This document shows, piece by piece, positions 53,598 through 63,258 of a DNA stretch of 64,000 nucleotides. Each line of letters starts with the position of its first letter. Position 1 is the stretch's first letter. The position numbers were made by a program, and so were the translations under genes. Below the pieces are notes generated by a model. The model was given only the letters and a program-made list of their open reading frames with translations. It ran no database searches and was not told the origin of the DNA. The stretch is from NCBI GenBank assembly GCA_963666995.1, contig OY762941.1, forward strand, positions 806,001-870,000. Direction: 5' to 3'. Source of the DNA: Syntrophobacter sp963666995. GTDB lineage: Bacteria > Desulfobacterota > Syntrophobacteria > Syntrophobacterales > Syntrophobacteraceae.

Positions 53598-54581
53598 ATG
53601 CGACGACACTTCCTTCTCATTCTCATGGCTGTGGCGATTCTTGCAAGCGGCTGCATCAAGCCGAAGATCAATCTCTTTCCCGACACGACCGAACCGCTGA
53701 AGGAACGCACCGTGCAGGGGAAAGGGAAAGAAAAGATACTGCTCATTCCCATTAAAGGTTTCATTTCGGACAGCCCCAAAGGCCTCGTCCGTCAGAGGCC
53801 CGGCATGGTGCAGGAAGTGGTTTCTCAACTCAAGCGGGCCGAGAAGGACAAGAACATCAAGGCAGTCCTGCTCAAGGTGGATTCCTCCGGGGGTTCCGTC
53901 AGTGCAAGCGACCTGCTCTATCATGAAATCATGGATTATAAGAAGCGAACCGGCGTCAAAGTGGTCGCGGCGATGATGGGAACCGCCGCATCCGGTGGGT
54001 ATTATATTTCCCTTACCGGGGACACCATTCTGGCTCACCCGACCACCGTTACCGGGTCCATCGGAGTCATATTTCTCACGCCCAAGGTCTCAGGGTTGAT
54101 GGAGAAAATAGGGCTCGAGGTGGAAGTGGACAAGTCGGGCAGGAACAAGGACATGGGATCCCCCTTTCGAAAGGATACGGAAGAGGAGCGCCAGATCCTT
54201 CAGGGTCTCATCGACAGCCTCGCGAAAAGGTTCCTGGACCTCGTCGCGACACACCGAAAACTTGATCCGGCGGCCATGGCCAATATTTCCACGGCCCGCG
54301 TCTACCTTGCCCGGGAAGCCCTGGAACTTGGTCTGGTGGATGAAATCGGATACCTGGATGACGCCATACGGCAGGCTGAAAGGCTGGGCGGGCTTCCTGC
54401 GGGCGCTAAGGTTATCGCCTACCGTCGCACCGAATATCCCGACGACAACCTTTACAATATTGCCACCGGCAAACCGGGCGAAGACAAGTTGAACCTCATC
54501 AGCCTGGGGCTGCCCGATTCCGCCTCTTATCTACGCAGCGGCCTCTTTTATCTCTGGCTGCCCGGACTCGACAGCGACTAG
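53598..54581 (+). CDS. sppA: SppA-type signal peptide peptidase with lipoprotein signal
   Basis: 327 residues of the S49 family. The catalytic Ser is in GTAASGGYYISL, with KVDSSGGSVSASD upstream and TVTGSIGVIF near the active site. Unusually, the N-terminus (LILMAVAILASGC) has a lipobox LASGC rather than a plain membrane anchor, so it may be a lipoprotein. The start at 53598 is chosen for the signal; a GTG at 53565 adds 11 residues. It would cut leftover signal peptides. Confidence 0.86.
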   Translation: MRRHFLLILMAVAILASGCIKPKINLFPDTTEPLKERTVQGKGKEKILLIPIKGFISDSPKGLVRQRPGMVQEVVSQLKRAEKDKNIKAVLLKVDSSGGSVSASDLLYHEIMDYKKRTGVKVVAAMMGTAASGGYYISLTGDTILAHPTTVTGSIGVIFLTPKVSGLMEKIGLEVEVDKSGRNKDMGSPFRKDTEEERQILQGLIDSLAKRFLDLVATHRKLDPAAMANISTARVYLAREALELGLVDEIGYLDDAIRQAERLGGLPAGAKVIAYRRTEYPDDNLYNIATGKPGEDKLNLISLGLPDSASYLRSGLFYLWLPGLDSD

Positions 54582-54673
54582 CGGGCGCCAGCCAAACGAA
54601 CCCGCGCCGCCGCGCACCGGGACGAATTGCTCCCGTCACAGGCCGCTCGCGCGGGACCCCGGTTTGGAACCGT

Positions 54674-55834
54674 CTATTCCCCGGTGTCCAGGCTTTCGAT
54701 CCATTTTTCTTTGAGCGCCTCCAGATAACCCTGATCGCGGAGTTCCAGAATCGTAAGGTTGATTTTTGAGGCCAGGGCGGGGTCCCGTTCGATCAACTGC
54801 GGACTCATCGCTATTCCATAGAACTCCTGACCGAAAGGTTCTCCCGTGATCTTCACCTTGTACCCATGGTCCCGCATGGTATCGACGGCGGAAGCGAGGT
54901 ACGGATAGTCGAAAACCAGGGCGTCGGCTTCCTGGTTGATGAGCTTCGTGTAACCTTTCTCGGGGTTTGAAACCTGAACGATTTTTCTGGGGGAAAGTTG
55001 CTTTACAATTGTGTAGCCGGTCGATCCTTCGAGCACGATCACTTTTTTCTTCCTCAGATCGTGGTGGTTCATGATCGTCGATCCCGCCTTGACTCTTTCC
55101 GCCACAAACTCGGTGATCAGTTGAGCGCTGATGACCGCCACGAGGAAGAGCCCGGTGAACCATATGGGAACGGCGATCGCCCTGGCGAGCCATTTACGCG
55201 GGACCATGTCGCCGAAGCCTATCGTGGTCTTGATGGCAAACACGCACCACATGGATTCCAGGACTCCGGGGATATAGCTGTTGCTCACGAACGAGTCCTT
55301 TCCCCGTTCCGCCAGCCACAGCAAATGCCCATAAATCACGGTCAGGATGACTAAAAGGGCGATCGCGCTGAGAATCACCGGCGAACAGAGCACTTCAGCC
55401 AGGGCCATGACGGTGTGCCCTGACCTGGTATTCACAAGGATACCCTGCCCTGAAACATAGTAAGGATAGGAAAAAACCACCGATTGTGCGCGTGCGCTCG
55501 TCATGGTGAGCGATGCAAGACCGAAATCCGCTTCTCCCCTTGACACTGCTTCAAGGACGTCGGGAAAATGCTGCATCTCCTGAAAATGGTGTTTAATTTC
55601 GAGCCGCCGGGCAATTTCATTCCAGAGATCGATGTCAAACCCTCTCGGCTCGCCATCCGCTCCAACGGAATTGAACGGCAGTCCGGTCTCGAATATCGCC
55701 ACGGTGTAGTCTCGTTGCGCATCCGCCGCCTGAGTCTGATCCGGTAATACCGCGAGACCGATCACCGTAACCAGCAAGGCAAGAAACATAAACCTTAACA
55801 GACAAAAAACAGGGGCTTTCGGCTGCAATCCCAT
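54674..55834 (-). CDS. GluR0-like ligand-gated potassium channel (ionotropic receptor family)
   Basis: 386 residues. A signal peptide (residues 1-35) is followed by the first lobe of a solute-binding domain (YTVAIFETGLPFNSVGADGE), membrane helix M1 (VILSAIALLVILTVIYG), a pore loop with selectivity filter TTIGFGDMVP, helix M2 (AIAVPIWFTGLFLVAVI), and the second lobe (STGYTIVKQL, ALVFDYPYLASAVD). This domain order is that of prokaryotic ionotropic glutamate receptors, whose filter TVGYGD passes potassium. ATG 55834 has GGAG six bases upstream. Ligand unknown; the binding lobes resemble amino-acid-binding proteins. Confidence 0.88.
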   Translation of the reverse strand: MGLQPKAPVFCLLRFMFLALLVTVIGLAVLPDQTQAADAQRDYTVAIFETGLPFNSVGADGEPRGFDIDLWNEIARRLEIKHHFQEMQHFPDVLEAVSRGEADFGLASLTMTSARAQSVVFSYPYYVSGQGILVNTRSGHTVMALAEVLCSPVILSAIALLVILTVIYGHLLWLAERGKDSFVSNSYIPGVLESMWCVFAIKTTIGFGDMVPRKWLARAIAVPIWFTGLFLVAVISAQLITEFVAERVKAGSTIMNHHDLRKKKVIVLEGSTGYTIVKQLSPRKIVQVSNPEKGYTKLINQEADALVFDYPYLASAVDTMRDHGYKVKITGEPFGQEFYGIAMSPQLIERDPALASKINLTILELRDQGYLEALKEKWIESLDTGE

Positions 55835-56151
55835 GGGCACTCCGGGAATCACTTATTTAGCAGGTTCAAACCAAGCTGACGGGAAAACCCTCTCTGCCGG
55901 GTCTCGAGGTGAGACGCACCGCCTTCTCGTCTCCCCCCCCTTCAGGGAACGGTGGAAGGCGTCGTATCCTCCCGTGTGACCCCGGGTGTCCTTCGCAGGC
56001 ACGGATCCGTCCGCCGGCGACACGGACATCCACACCGGCTCGCCGTAATCTTCAGCTTCGGTAAGCTCCGCCGTTTCCTGCTTGATGATTGAATTGAAGG
56101 GGGATTCTCTATTATACTTCCGAGGCTTCACTTAATTAGTGTAGAATCCGA
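55835..56151. other. Intergenic region
   Basis: About 317 bases. A 92-codon minus-strand frame (55853-56131) ends next to the channel gene but has no recognisable domain and a poor start; I treat it as unsupported. An AT-rich segment near 56100-56150 may be the promoter of the acyltransferase. Confidence 0.35.
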
Positions 56152-56868
56152 ATGGGAAAATTACAATACCCATTATCATGTGACCGGACCTCTTTGGCCC
56201 GGTTGTTTCAAATCCCGAGGGTCACCTTGCCTGGTCATACTGCTGCCGATCGTAGTGTGCGTATTCTTCAGATGGTCTGCCGGGTTCTGGCGAACACAAT
56301 GTACCGGCTGAAGATTATGGGCCGTGAGAATATCCCGTCTCACGGGCCGGCGGTTCTCATCTGCAATCACGTCAGCTTTGTGGACTGGATGATCATAACC
56401 ACGGCATGCAGGAGACCGATCCGGTTTGTCATGCACCACAGCTTTTTTCAACTGCCGCTGGTGGGTTCCATATTCAGGAATGCCAAAGTCATAGCCATTG
56501 CCAGCTCGCTGGAAAGTCCCGAACTTCTCGATTCCGCGTTCAGAAACATCGCTTCGGAATTGGGAAAGGGAGAACTGGTATGCTACTTTCCCGAGGGGAG
56601 GCTGACCAGAACCGGCAGGACCATCAAGTTCAGACCTGGAATCGAGAGGATCATCCGCGACACCCCCGTTCCCGTGGTGCCCATGTGCCTCAAAGGACTG
56701 TGGGGCAGTTACTTCAGCAGAAAGTATGGGAAACCCATGAGTAAACCGTTCCGGCGTTTATGGTCGCGGATTTCACTCGTCATCGGCGAACCCGTTCCCC
56801 CGCGGGCAGTGAGTGCCGGACGGCTTCACGAAATCGTGAACTCTCTCATGCGGGAGTCATCGCGCTGA
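56152..56868 (+). CDS. PlsC-like 1-acyl-glycerol-3-phosphate acyltransferase
   Basis: 238 residues. The HX4D motif is NHVSFVDWM (with conserved preceding VLICNHVS), the substrate motif is FPEGRLTRTG, and VPVVPMCLKG gives the third block. It likely acylates lysophosphatidic acid or a related acceptor at the membrane. ATG 56152 follows closely a short AT-rich leader; no membrane helix precedes the acyltransferase fold. Confidence 0.86.
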   Translation: MGKLQYPLSCDRTSLARLFQIPRVTLPGHTAADRSVRILQMVCRVLANTMYRLKIMGRENIPSHGPAVLICNHVSFVDWMIITTACRRPIRFVMHHSFFQLPLVGSIFRNAKVIAIASSLESPELLDSAFRNIASELGKGELVCYFPEGRLTRTGRTIKFRPGIERIIRDTPVPVVPMCLKGLWGSYFSRKYGKPMSKPFRRLWSRISLVIGEPVPPRAVSAGRLHEIVNSLMRESSR

Positions 56869-56942
56869 CGGGCTCCCATGGCGGCGCCTGTCGCCTTCCC
56901 CCGTTGCGGCAGCAATCGGACCTCATGAAAGGGAAATCGGCA

Positions 56943-57119
56943 ATGAGCGCCCCCGACAAAAAGCCCGACCCCGTTCCCACCAGGCTGGTCGACTTCGACC
57001 ATTTGACTTTCAGGAATCGCGTGGAAAGAATCGACGTATCTCCCTGCGGAACCGAAGGCTGCCTCTGGGATAACGACTATTGGGCGTGGACCGGCGAGGA
57101 AGAACCCGGACATGAGTAA
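56943..57119 (+). CDS. Small acidic hypothetical protein (58 residues)
   Basis: ATG 56943, with AAGGGA upstream, encodes MSAPDKKPDPVPTRLVDFDH followed by an acidic tail with CGTEGCLWDNDYWAW. It lies 75 bases after the acyltransferase gene and may share its transcript. Two cysteines (CGTEGC) could bind metal. No family recognised. Confidence 0.45.
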   Translation: MSAPDKKPDPVPTRLVDFDHLTFRNRVERIDVSPCGTEGCLWDNDYWAWTGEEEPGHE

Positions 57120-57275
57120 ATGACGGGACCGGACATGAGGATCGGCGATGCGCCTTCCCGCAAAAAAAGACGGTCGTGCTGTTCCGATTTTCGGAATCAC
57201 TGCGGAGGATAAAGCAAGAATTTATCCGGAACTTCCCCCGGTGGCTTCCCGCCGAGGGCGGCCGCGGGAAGGCGA

Positions 57276-59411
57276 TCAGGCGTTGGCCTCTCCATTCGGA
57301 TGTTCCAGAATGATGCGGCAATCGGCCACGACCGCGCCTTTGCCTTTTTCATAGACAATGAACGGGTTGATATCCATTTCCTTGATTTCCGGATGGTTCA
57401 GGGCCAGGTCGGACAGGCTCACCACGGATTTTTCAAGGATGCTGATATCCATGGGGGGTTTGCCCCTGAACCCTTTGAGTATGACGTGGCCCTTTATGCC
57501 TTTGATCATGCGGCGCGCTTCATTGCGGCCGACGGGAGCAAGGCGGAAGACAACGTCTCTGAACACCTCGACGAGTACGCCCCCCAATCCGAACATGAGA
57601 AGCGGTCCGTAGCCGGGATAACGGCTCATCCCGAGGATCACCTCTTCACCCGGGTCCGCCATCCTCTGGACCAGGACACCCTCTATTTCCGCATTTGGAT
57701 TGAATTTCAGTGCGCTCTCGACGATGCTGTCGTATGCACTGACCACCGCGTCCCTTCCCTTCACACGGAGCCTGACCCCGCCCGCGTCCGTTTTGTGCAG
57801 GATCTGAGGGGAGACGATCTTGAGCACCACGGGGGCGCCCATACTTTCGGCATAGTCGATTGCTTCCTCCCGGTTCTTCGCCACAAAGGTCGGCAGGGTC
57901 GGGAAACCGTAGCAGCGGAGGATTTCATTGCCGTCCGCTTCCCCGATCTGAAACCTGCCCTTTGACACGCTTGATTTAATGATCTCCGCAGCACGTTCCA
58001 CATCGTGTGTGAGCGTAAACTGGGCCAAATGCTGGCGGTTCGTCCATTTGGAATACTTGTAAAGCGCTGCGAAAGCCTGAGCCGCCTGCTCGGGAAAACG
58101 GTAGACCGGAAGCCCGTTTCCCTGTAGGAACTTGACTCCGGCCGAAACGTCGATGATCCCCATGAAACAGCAGAGGATGGGCTTGGGAGTCCTCTTGGCG
58201 ATTCCCACGATGGCCTGCGCGGTTCCAAGCGCATCCGTCATGGATTGAGGCGTCAGAATCACGAGTGCGCCGTCGACCCCTTCATCCCGTATAACCGCTC
58301 CCAGGGCGTTCTCGTACCGGTCCTGGGAAGCATCGCCGATGACATCCACGGGATTGTGCAGATTCGCAGTGGAAGGAAGATGGCTCGCCAGCGTCTCGAT
58401 GGTCTCTTCCTTGAACTTGGCGAGCGTCAACCCGGAGGTTACCGTCATGTCCGTCGCGACTATTCCGGGGCCGCCGGCATTGGTGATGATGGCAACCTTG
58501 TCCCCGCCGGGTATCTTCTTGCCCAGAAAGGCATCCGCAAAATCAAACAGCTCTTCGATCGACTCCGCGCGGATGATTCCCGACTGCTCGAATATCGCAG
58601 TGTAAATCCCTTCGGACCCCGCAAGAGAACCGGTGTGCGACGCGGCCGCGCGCGCTCCGGCCGATGTGCGCCCGGACTTGATCACGAGAATGGGCGTGGG
58701 GCGCTCGCCCGAAGTGATCTGATTGACTTCGCTGATAAAGTCCGCTCCGTGCTTGAGTTCTTCCAGGTAGATCATGATCACTTCCGTGTTTGCATCCTTA
58801 TGGAAGTATCGCAGAAGATCCAACTCATCGACGTCAGCCTTGTTGCCGATGGATATGAACTTGGAGAACCCGAAGTCCCTGTCGGCGGCGAAATCCAGGA
58901 CCGCCGTGCACAGAGCGCCGCTCTGTGAGATAAATGAGATAGGGCCGTAAGCGGGCATACGCGCCGAGAAGCTCGCGTTGAGCCTCACCGACTTATGGGG
59001 ATTGATGACCCCGAGGCAGTTCGGCCCTACAAGCCGGATTCCGGCTTCCCGGCACCTTGCGGTGATCTGCTCCTCTATTTTCTTCCCCTCTCCCCCTACT
59101 TCCTTGAATCCGGCGGAAACGATGACGATCCCCTGAACTCCCTTTCGGGCCGAATCTTCGACGGCTTTGAGCGCCTCAACGGGAGGGAGAATGATTATGG
59201 CCAAATCTACCGGGTCGGGAATATCCGCGATGGTCGGGTAAGCCCTCACGCACTGAATGGACTTGGCCGTCGGGTTGACCGGATACAGGGTGCCCTGATA
59301 CTGCCCCTTCAGGATATTCACAAAAATATCGTGGCCAACCTTTCCGGGTTTCGTGGAAGCGCCGACTACAGCGACTGATTTGGGTGCAAAAATCGCGTCA
59401 AGATTGTCCAT
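57276..59411 (-). CDS. ADP-forming acyl-CoA synthetase (acetate-CoA ligase type)
   Basis: 711 residues with the alpha (CoA-binding, ligase) and beta (ATP-grasp) parts fused. Features are SVAVVGASTKPGKVG near the N-terminus, the phospho-histidine in ASHTGSLAGSEG, GGPGIVATD, and ATP-grasp residues toward the end (VVLKIVSPQILHKTDAGGV, GVLVQRMADPGEEV). It makes ATP from acyl-CoA with release of the acid, a common fermentative and syntrophic step. ATG 59411 follows AGGAGAAGGGA. Related enzymes with acetyl activity exist; chain length is not clear. Confidence 0.9.
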   Translation of the reverse strand: MDNLDAIFAPKSVAVVGASTKPGKVGHDIFVNILKGQYQGTLYPVNPTAKSIQCVRAYPTIADIPDPVDLAIIILPPVEALKAVEDSARKGVQGIVIVSAGFKEVGGEGKKIEEQITARCREAGIRLVGPNCLGVINPHKSVRLNASFSARMPAYGPISFISQSGALCTAVLDFAADRDFGFSKFISIGNKADVDELDLLRYFHKDANTEVIMIYLEELKHGADFISEVNQITSGERPTPILVIKSGRTSAGARAAASHTGSLAGSEGIYTAIFEQSGIIRAESIEELFDFADAFLGKKIPGGDKVAIITNAGGPGIVATDMTVTSGLTLAKFKEETIETLASHLPSTANLHNPVDVIGDASQDRYENALGAVIRDEGVDGALVILTPQSMTDALGTAQAIVGIAKRTPKPILCCFMGIIDVSAGVKFLQGNGLPVYRFPEQAAQAFAALYKYSKWTNRQHLAQFTLTHDVERAAEIIKSSVSKGRFQIGEADGNEILRCYGFPTLPTFVAKNREEAIDYAESMGAPVVLKIVSPQILHKTDAGGVRLRVKGRDAVVSAYDSIVESALKFNPNAEIEGVLVQRMADPGEEVILGMSRYPGYGPLLMFGLGGVLVEVFRDVVFRLAPVGRNEARRMIKGIKGHVILKGFRGKPPMDISILEKSVVSLSDLALNHPEIKEMDINPFIVYEKGKGAVVADCRIILEHPNGEANA

Positions 59412-60066
59412 TCCCTTCTCCTTTTCCCGAACCGCCCATGGTGAAAAATTTCCCGAATAACAGCACATTAGAGGCCGGACCCGCATGCCTCGGGGAAGGC
59501 ACCCCCGAAGCGCTTCCCTCATACAACGTGCGCAGCCGGAGTGAACGAGCGATCCGCCCCCGCGGAATCGCGATCATGACCGGCCCCGCTGGCCCCCCCC
59601 GCCGCAGCACGGTGCGTGGAAGGGGAATTCCTGGAGTTTTCCGGTTGGAGCCGAACCTAAGTGGTCCATTTCATAAATTCAATGACATAATCCTACCGAT
59701 GGACGGCACGGACATCTCTCGTTGTCCGTGCGAGAAGAGGCTCGGAGGGCAAGCCCTGGAATCGTGGTAACGGATTCGGCAGTCCTCTTGTCCTTACGGA
59801 CCCGGATACAAGTATCCGGGCCACCCGTAATGAGATCTCCCTGATACGTCATCGTATTTATGAAACAATATACCAAGCGACCCGGAGCCGCCGAATTCAC
59901 GGCACCTCGAACGCAATGCCTCCCGTCGAGACGCCGATTCTCAGTATTCACAAAGCCGAGCGGCAATCTGTGAATGCTCTGCGAGGCAAGCCCGGCATTT
60001 TGAGACTAAAAGGCTCTCCGCCCGCCGTCAAGCGAAATACGCTCCCGCAGCTTCGTTTCGAAGCCA
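59412..60066. other. Intergenic region with repeat family 1, copy B
   Basis: About 650 bases. Copy B of repeat family 1 lies at 59705-59828. The rest shows no gene; frames here lack recognisable domains. Confidence 0.45.
59705..59828 (-). repeat. Dispersed repeat family 1, copy B
   Basis: Reverse complement of the copy at 14862-14995. On the minus strand it begins GGGTGGCCCGGATACTTG, has the same TCCGTAAGGACAAGAGG block, and ends with CACGGACAACGAG followed by a decayed arm. Both ends form hairpins. Confidence 0.8.
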
Positions 60067-60465
60067 TTACCCGGCGATCACCTTCACGTGGAGTTTCCTC
60101 GTCCTGGGTCCATCGAATTCACAGAAGAATATGCGCTCCCATGTCCCGAGGACCGGAGCGCCCGCCTCAACGATCAGGTGCACGCTCCCGCCCACCAGCG
60201 CCGCTTTGATGTGGGCCGCTGAATTGCCTTCGGTATGCCTGTATGCGGCTTGCCGGGGGACAAGCTTTTCGAGGGCGTCCAAGATGTCGCTCGCGACATC
60301 CGGATCGGCCCCCTCGTTCACCATGATCCCCGCGGTCGTGTGCGGCACATAGACGACGCACAGCCCGCTCCGGATGCCGCTCTCCCTCACCTTCTCGGCA
60401 ACCCGGTCCGTCACGTCGATCATTGCGCTGCGACCGGGCGTCTTCACCTGTATGGTAACCGGCAT
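60067..60465 (-). CDS. YjbQ family protein (secondary thiamine-phosphate synthase type)
   Basis: 132 residues of the YjbQ/UPF0047 fold, with VVYVPHTTAGIMVNEGADP (family signature), HIKAALVGGSVHL and GTWERIFFCEFDG. Some family members have weak thiamine-phosphate synthase activity, but the in vivo role is unknown. ATG 60465 is chosen from GGGAG nine bases upstream. Confidence 0.88.
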   Translation of the reverse strand: MPVTIQVKTPGRSAMIDVTDRVAEKVRESGIRSGLCVVYVPHTTAGIMVNEGADPDVASDILDALEKLVPRQAAYRHTEGNSAAHIKAALVGGSVHLIVEAGAPVLGTWERIFFCEFDGPRTRKLHVKVIAG

Positions 60466-60606
60466 CGAGCGTTTCTCCCGTTTAATCGACCATTCCCCCC
60501 CGTTGCAGCTTCGGGGAAATACCCTTCGAAGCGGCGCGGGCATGGGGGGAAGGAACTCCCGGGCTCCGCACAGCCGGATTTGTGGGTCCCCTTTTCCGGT
60601 TCGACA

Positions 60607-61821
60607 TTAGGGAAGAATCAAACCGGATTCGGTCCGACGGACATCCTCGTCCTCCCGGCCTTCCGTTTTAAAATCGTCCGGCCACCAGCTGCGCATGGAA
60701 GCGATGACTACCTGGAATATCAACGGGTTATCACCTGGTTTCGCGACAGTCTTGATATGCTGGGCGATGATCCATGCAGACATTGCCGCATCATCACTTC
60801 CGTTCAATTTCCACACGAGAGCACATTCTTCAAAGAACCGCTGAAAAAGATATTTTCTCCTGCCGTCGCAGAGTTCATCCGCTGCCTTTCGCATTTCATC
60901 CATGATCCGCTCTTTCTGGACCTCGGGCGGAACGACCAGGATGGGGCTTTCCATATCCTGAATTTTCTGTCGATACGGACGGAGTTCCTCCTCGGAGAAA
61001 AGAAGCTGGGGCAGATCGATCCTTTCAAGCAGTTCCACGACTTTGACTTCATGAATTCGCTTGCCGGGTTCTTCCAGCTCCGGCATCAGTCCATAGACGC
61101 AGGGGGGCTTGTCGGGTTCGTACAGCGGTCCGAGGAGTTTTTTGGCCTGCTCGATATTTGGATTGGCGTCTTCCTTTCCATAGAAATCGAGCATCTCGAA
61201 AAAGAGCCTCGCAACATGGCCGACCGGTACTTCCGCCAATTCCATTGCTTCGTGGTCGGCAATCTGTTGAATGTATTCCCTGTATGCGCGATTCGAGGTT
61301 TCGCTGACTCTCACAAAAAGGTTTTGAAAACCATCTTCGGCAAATGCGGACACCGCCACGGGCCCGGTCTGCTCTTCCGAAGGAAGGAGTGCGGAAATCA
61401 GCCAGAATGTTCCTTCCGCAAGGATGAGATGCCCCAGCGGTTTCCTGATTTCCTTCCGGATGAGCACCACCTTTTCAAGTTGCATTTCGCCATCATCGGC
61501 TGCATAGCCTTTTTGAGAAAAGCGATAGGCAGCCTGCTTGACGACCCGACGGTACTGCTTTTCCCGCACCGATTCCCGGAGGGACCGGAAAGCCCTGAAG
61601 CCGACCTCGGAAGGGTTCTTGCTGAGGTGATCGATCAGCGCGGCGATCATATGCTCTCGCCCGCCCAGAGCCGCAAGCAGCGATTCGAAGTAGTTTTCAA
61701 GGCTCTCCCCTTCCGGGTTCTGGACGGAAAGCCGATCGAGGATCATCTGCAGTTCACCGGCTTCATCTCCGGTCAGGCTGATATCCGCTTCTTTCCTTTT
61801 AGCGTCTTTCTTCTTCCCCAT
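60607..61821 (-). CDS. Hypothetical protein, helical, unknown family
   Basis: 404 residues from ATG 61821 (an ATG at 61836 gives five more and has no clear ribosome binding site). Largely alpha-helical, Lys/Glu-rich, with SFLKKxx-like charged helices and a proline-rich middle. No catalytic motif, signal peptide or membrane helix was found. Lies 72 bases downstream of the HdrD-like gene on the same strand, so it may belong to that unit. Confidence 0.6.
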   Translation of the reverse strand: MGKKKDAKRKEADISLTGDEAGELQMILDRLSVQNPEGESLENYFESLLAALGGREHMIAALIDHLSKNPSEVGFRAFRSLRESVREKQYRRVVKQAAYRFSQKGYAADDGEMQLEKVVLIRKEIRKPLGHLILAEGTFWLISALLPSEEQTGPVAVSAFAEDGFQNLFVRVSETSNRAYREYIQQIADHEAMELAEVPVGHVARLFFEMLDFYGKEDANPNIEQAKKLLGPLYEPDKPPCVYGLMPELEEPGKRIHEVKVVELLERIDLPQLLFSEEELRPYRQKIQDMESPILVVPPEVQKERIMDEMRKAADELCDGRRKYLFQRFFEECALVWKLNGSDDAAMSAWIIAQHIKTVAKPGDNPLIFQVVIASMRSWWPDDFKTEGREDEDVRRTESGLILP

Positions 61822-61908
61822 CTCGGACTCTACCATTCATAAATGAAAAAGCCCCATCACTCACCTGCAAGGCGGTTCCGGGGCTGTAAAGGAGCTGAAA
61901 TGCGGAGT

Positions 61909-63135
61909 CTATTCTTCTTCCGCTTCCTCTTCCCTGGGTTCTATAATCAAAGAATCCGCAACCAGTTCCCACAAGTACTTGACCTCAACGTCCATGAAGT
62001 CATATTCCTTGCGGAGACTCTTCATGATCTGGTCGCGGCAGTTATGGCAGGGAGCGACCACGAGCTTGGCACCCGTGTCCTTGATCTGCTTGGCTTTCAC
62101 CCGGCCATAAAATATTCTTTCTTCGACATAGGGAGCAGCCCAAGCCCCCCCACCGGCGCCACAGCAAAAACTGTTCGCCCGGTTCGGGTACATTTCGACG
62201 AAATTCTCACAGCACTGCCGGGTAACCCACCGAGGCTCTTCGTAATAGCCGTGGCCGAAAGCCCGTTCACTCTTCCTGCCGTAATTGCACGGATCATGGT
62301 AAGTGGTCAGTTGTTCGTGAATGGACTTGTCCACTTTGATCCGGCCTTCCTCGATGTATTGCTTCAGCAAGTCAAAAATACTCAGATACTTGATGTTCTC
62401 ATTCGCATACCACTTTTGCAGACCAAGCCTGGTCGCATAGTAAGCGTGCCCTCATTCGGGCAAGACGAGATATTCGCACTCCAATTCTTTGTAGTTCTTG
62501 ACAATCCTTCCGACAATTTCCTTCATTGATTCGTCGTCGCCTGTGAAAAGGCCCCAGTTGACTCCTTCCCAATTCTCGGAAGTTGTCGTCCAGGATTCGT
62601 TGGCGGCATAGAGAATGCGCCACCAATACATCATGTCTTCCGGTTCGGCAAAAGGTTCTTTCGAGTTTATGGTAAAAAGGTATTTCGCACCCTTTTTGTC
62701 AACGGGGACTTCGAAGCCGGGCAGTTCCTCGGCAAGTTCCTCGCCCAGGTCCTGCAGCAGGAAGAGGAAGTCTTCCTTTGGAATCCCCACGTTGTTGCCC
62801 GTTTTCAGGCACATCTGAACGCCCTTGTGGAGCACGCCGGGCACCTTGTCCCTGGCCCTCAGGCCGCGGGCCGACCGCAGCATGGCGACAAGGTCGATTT
62901 TCATCGGGCAGGCGTGTTCACACCGGCCGCAGAGCGTGCAGACCCACGGAAACCTGGAATCAATCACCTCCTGGTCCAAACCCAGCAGGGCCAATCGTAC
63001 GCACTTGCGGACGTCCAGCCCGTCTACTCCCGTGACAGGACAGCCGCCCGCGCACGTACCGCAGGTCAGGCACAAGTCCGCAAACTGACTCGCCAACCTG
63101 CGCTTTTCGCGTTTTGCCAGCAATAAAGGTTCCAT
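61909..63135 (-). CDS. HdrD/DsrK-like iron-sulfur protein with apparent selenocysteine (UGA at residue 228)
   Basis: Read through one in-frame TGA (62452-62454), this is a single 408-residue protein. The N-terminus has two 4Fe-4S motifs, CLTCGTCAGGCP and CTLCGRCEHACP. The segment before the TGA, ECEYLVLPE, and after it, GHAYYATRLGL, rebuild the family motif PECGHAY with selenocysteine in the cysteine position. A CCG domain follows (HDPCNYGRKSE, RQCCENF, FCCGAGGG, CHNC). Immediately after the TGA, a stem-loop (62417-62437) pairs TGCGACCA with TGGTC-T-GCA around a GGCT loop, 22 bases from the UGA, matching a bacterial SECIS. ATG 63135 has GGGGAG upstream. Works with hydrogenase-gamma or Hdr-type partners. 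Confidence 0.83.
62417..62437 (-). promoter_or_regulatory. Predicted bSECIS element
   Basis: Eight-base-pair stem with one bulged T and a GGCT apical loop, located 14 to 35 bases downstream of the UGA on the transcript. The G in the loop and the distance fit bacterial SECIS rules. Confidence 0.65.
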
Positions 63136-63258
63136 AACTGTCTCCCCACATTCCTTGATGAGAGTCTATACCATACCGGTTTTGGCTTTTAAAGCTGATT
63201 CATATTCCCGAAATCTCGAAACGGGGCGGGCCGGCGGCTTCTCACCGGGCCCCTTCCA

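Noticed and set aside
55853..56131. 92-codon minus-strand frame ending next to the GluR0-like gene
   Set aside because: No ribosome binding site, mixed low-complexity sequence and no homology that I recognise.
60607..60612. Functional assignment for the 404-residue protein at 60607-61821
   Set aside because: No motif that I can name; left as hypothetical rather than guessed.
62452..62454. Ordinary stop codon making two separate HdrD fragments
   Set aside because: The two halves rebuild the family motif exactly at the stop and a SECIS-like hairpin follows, so selenocysteine is the simpler reading.
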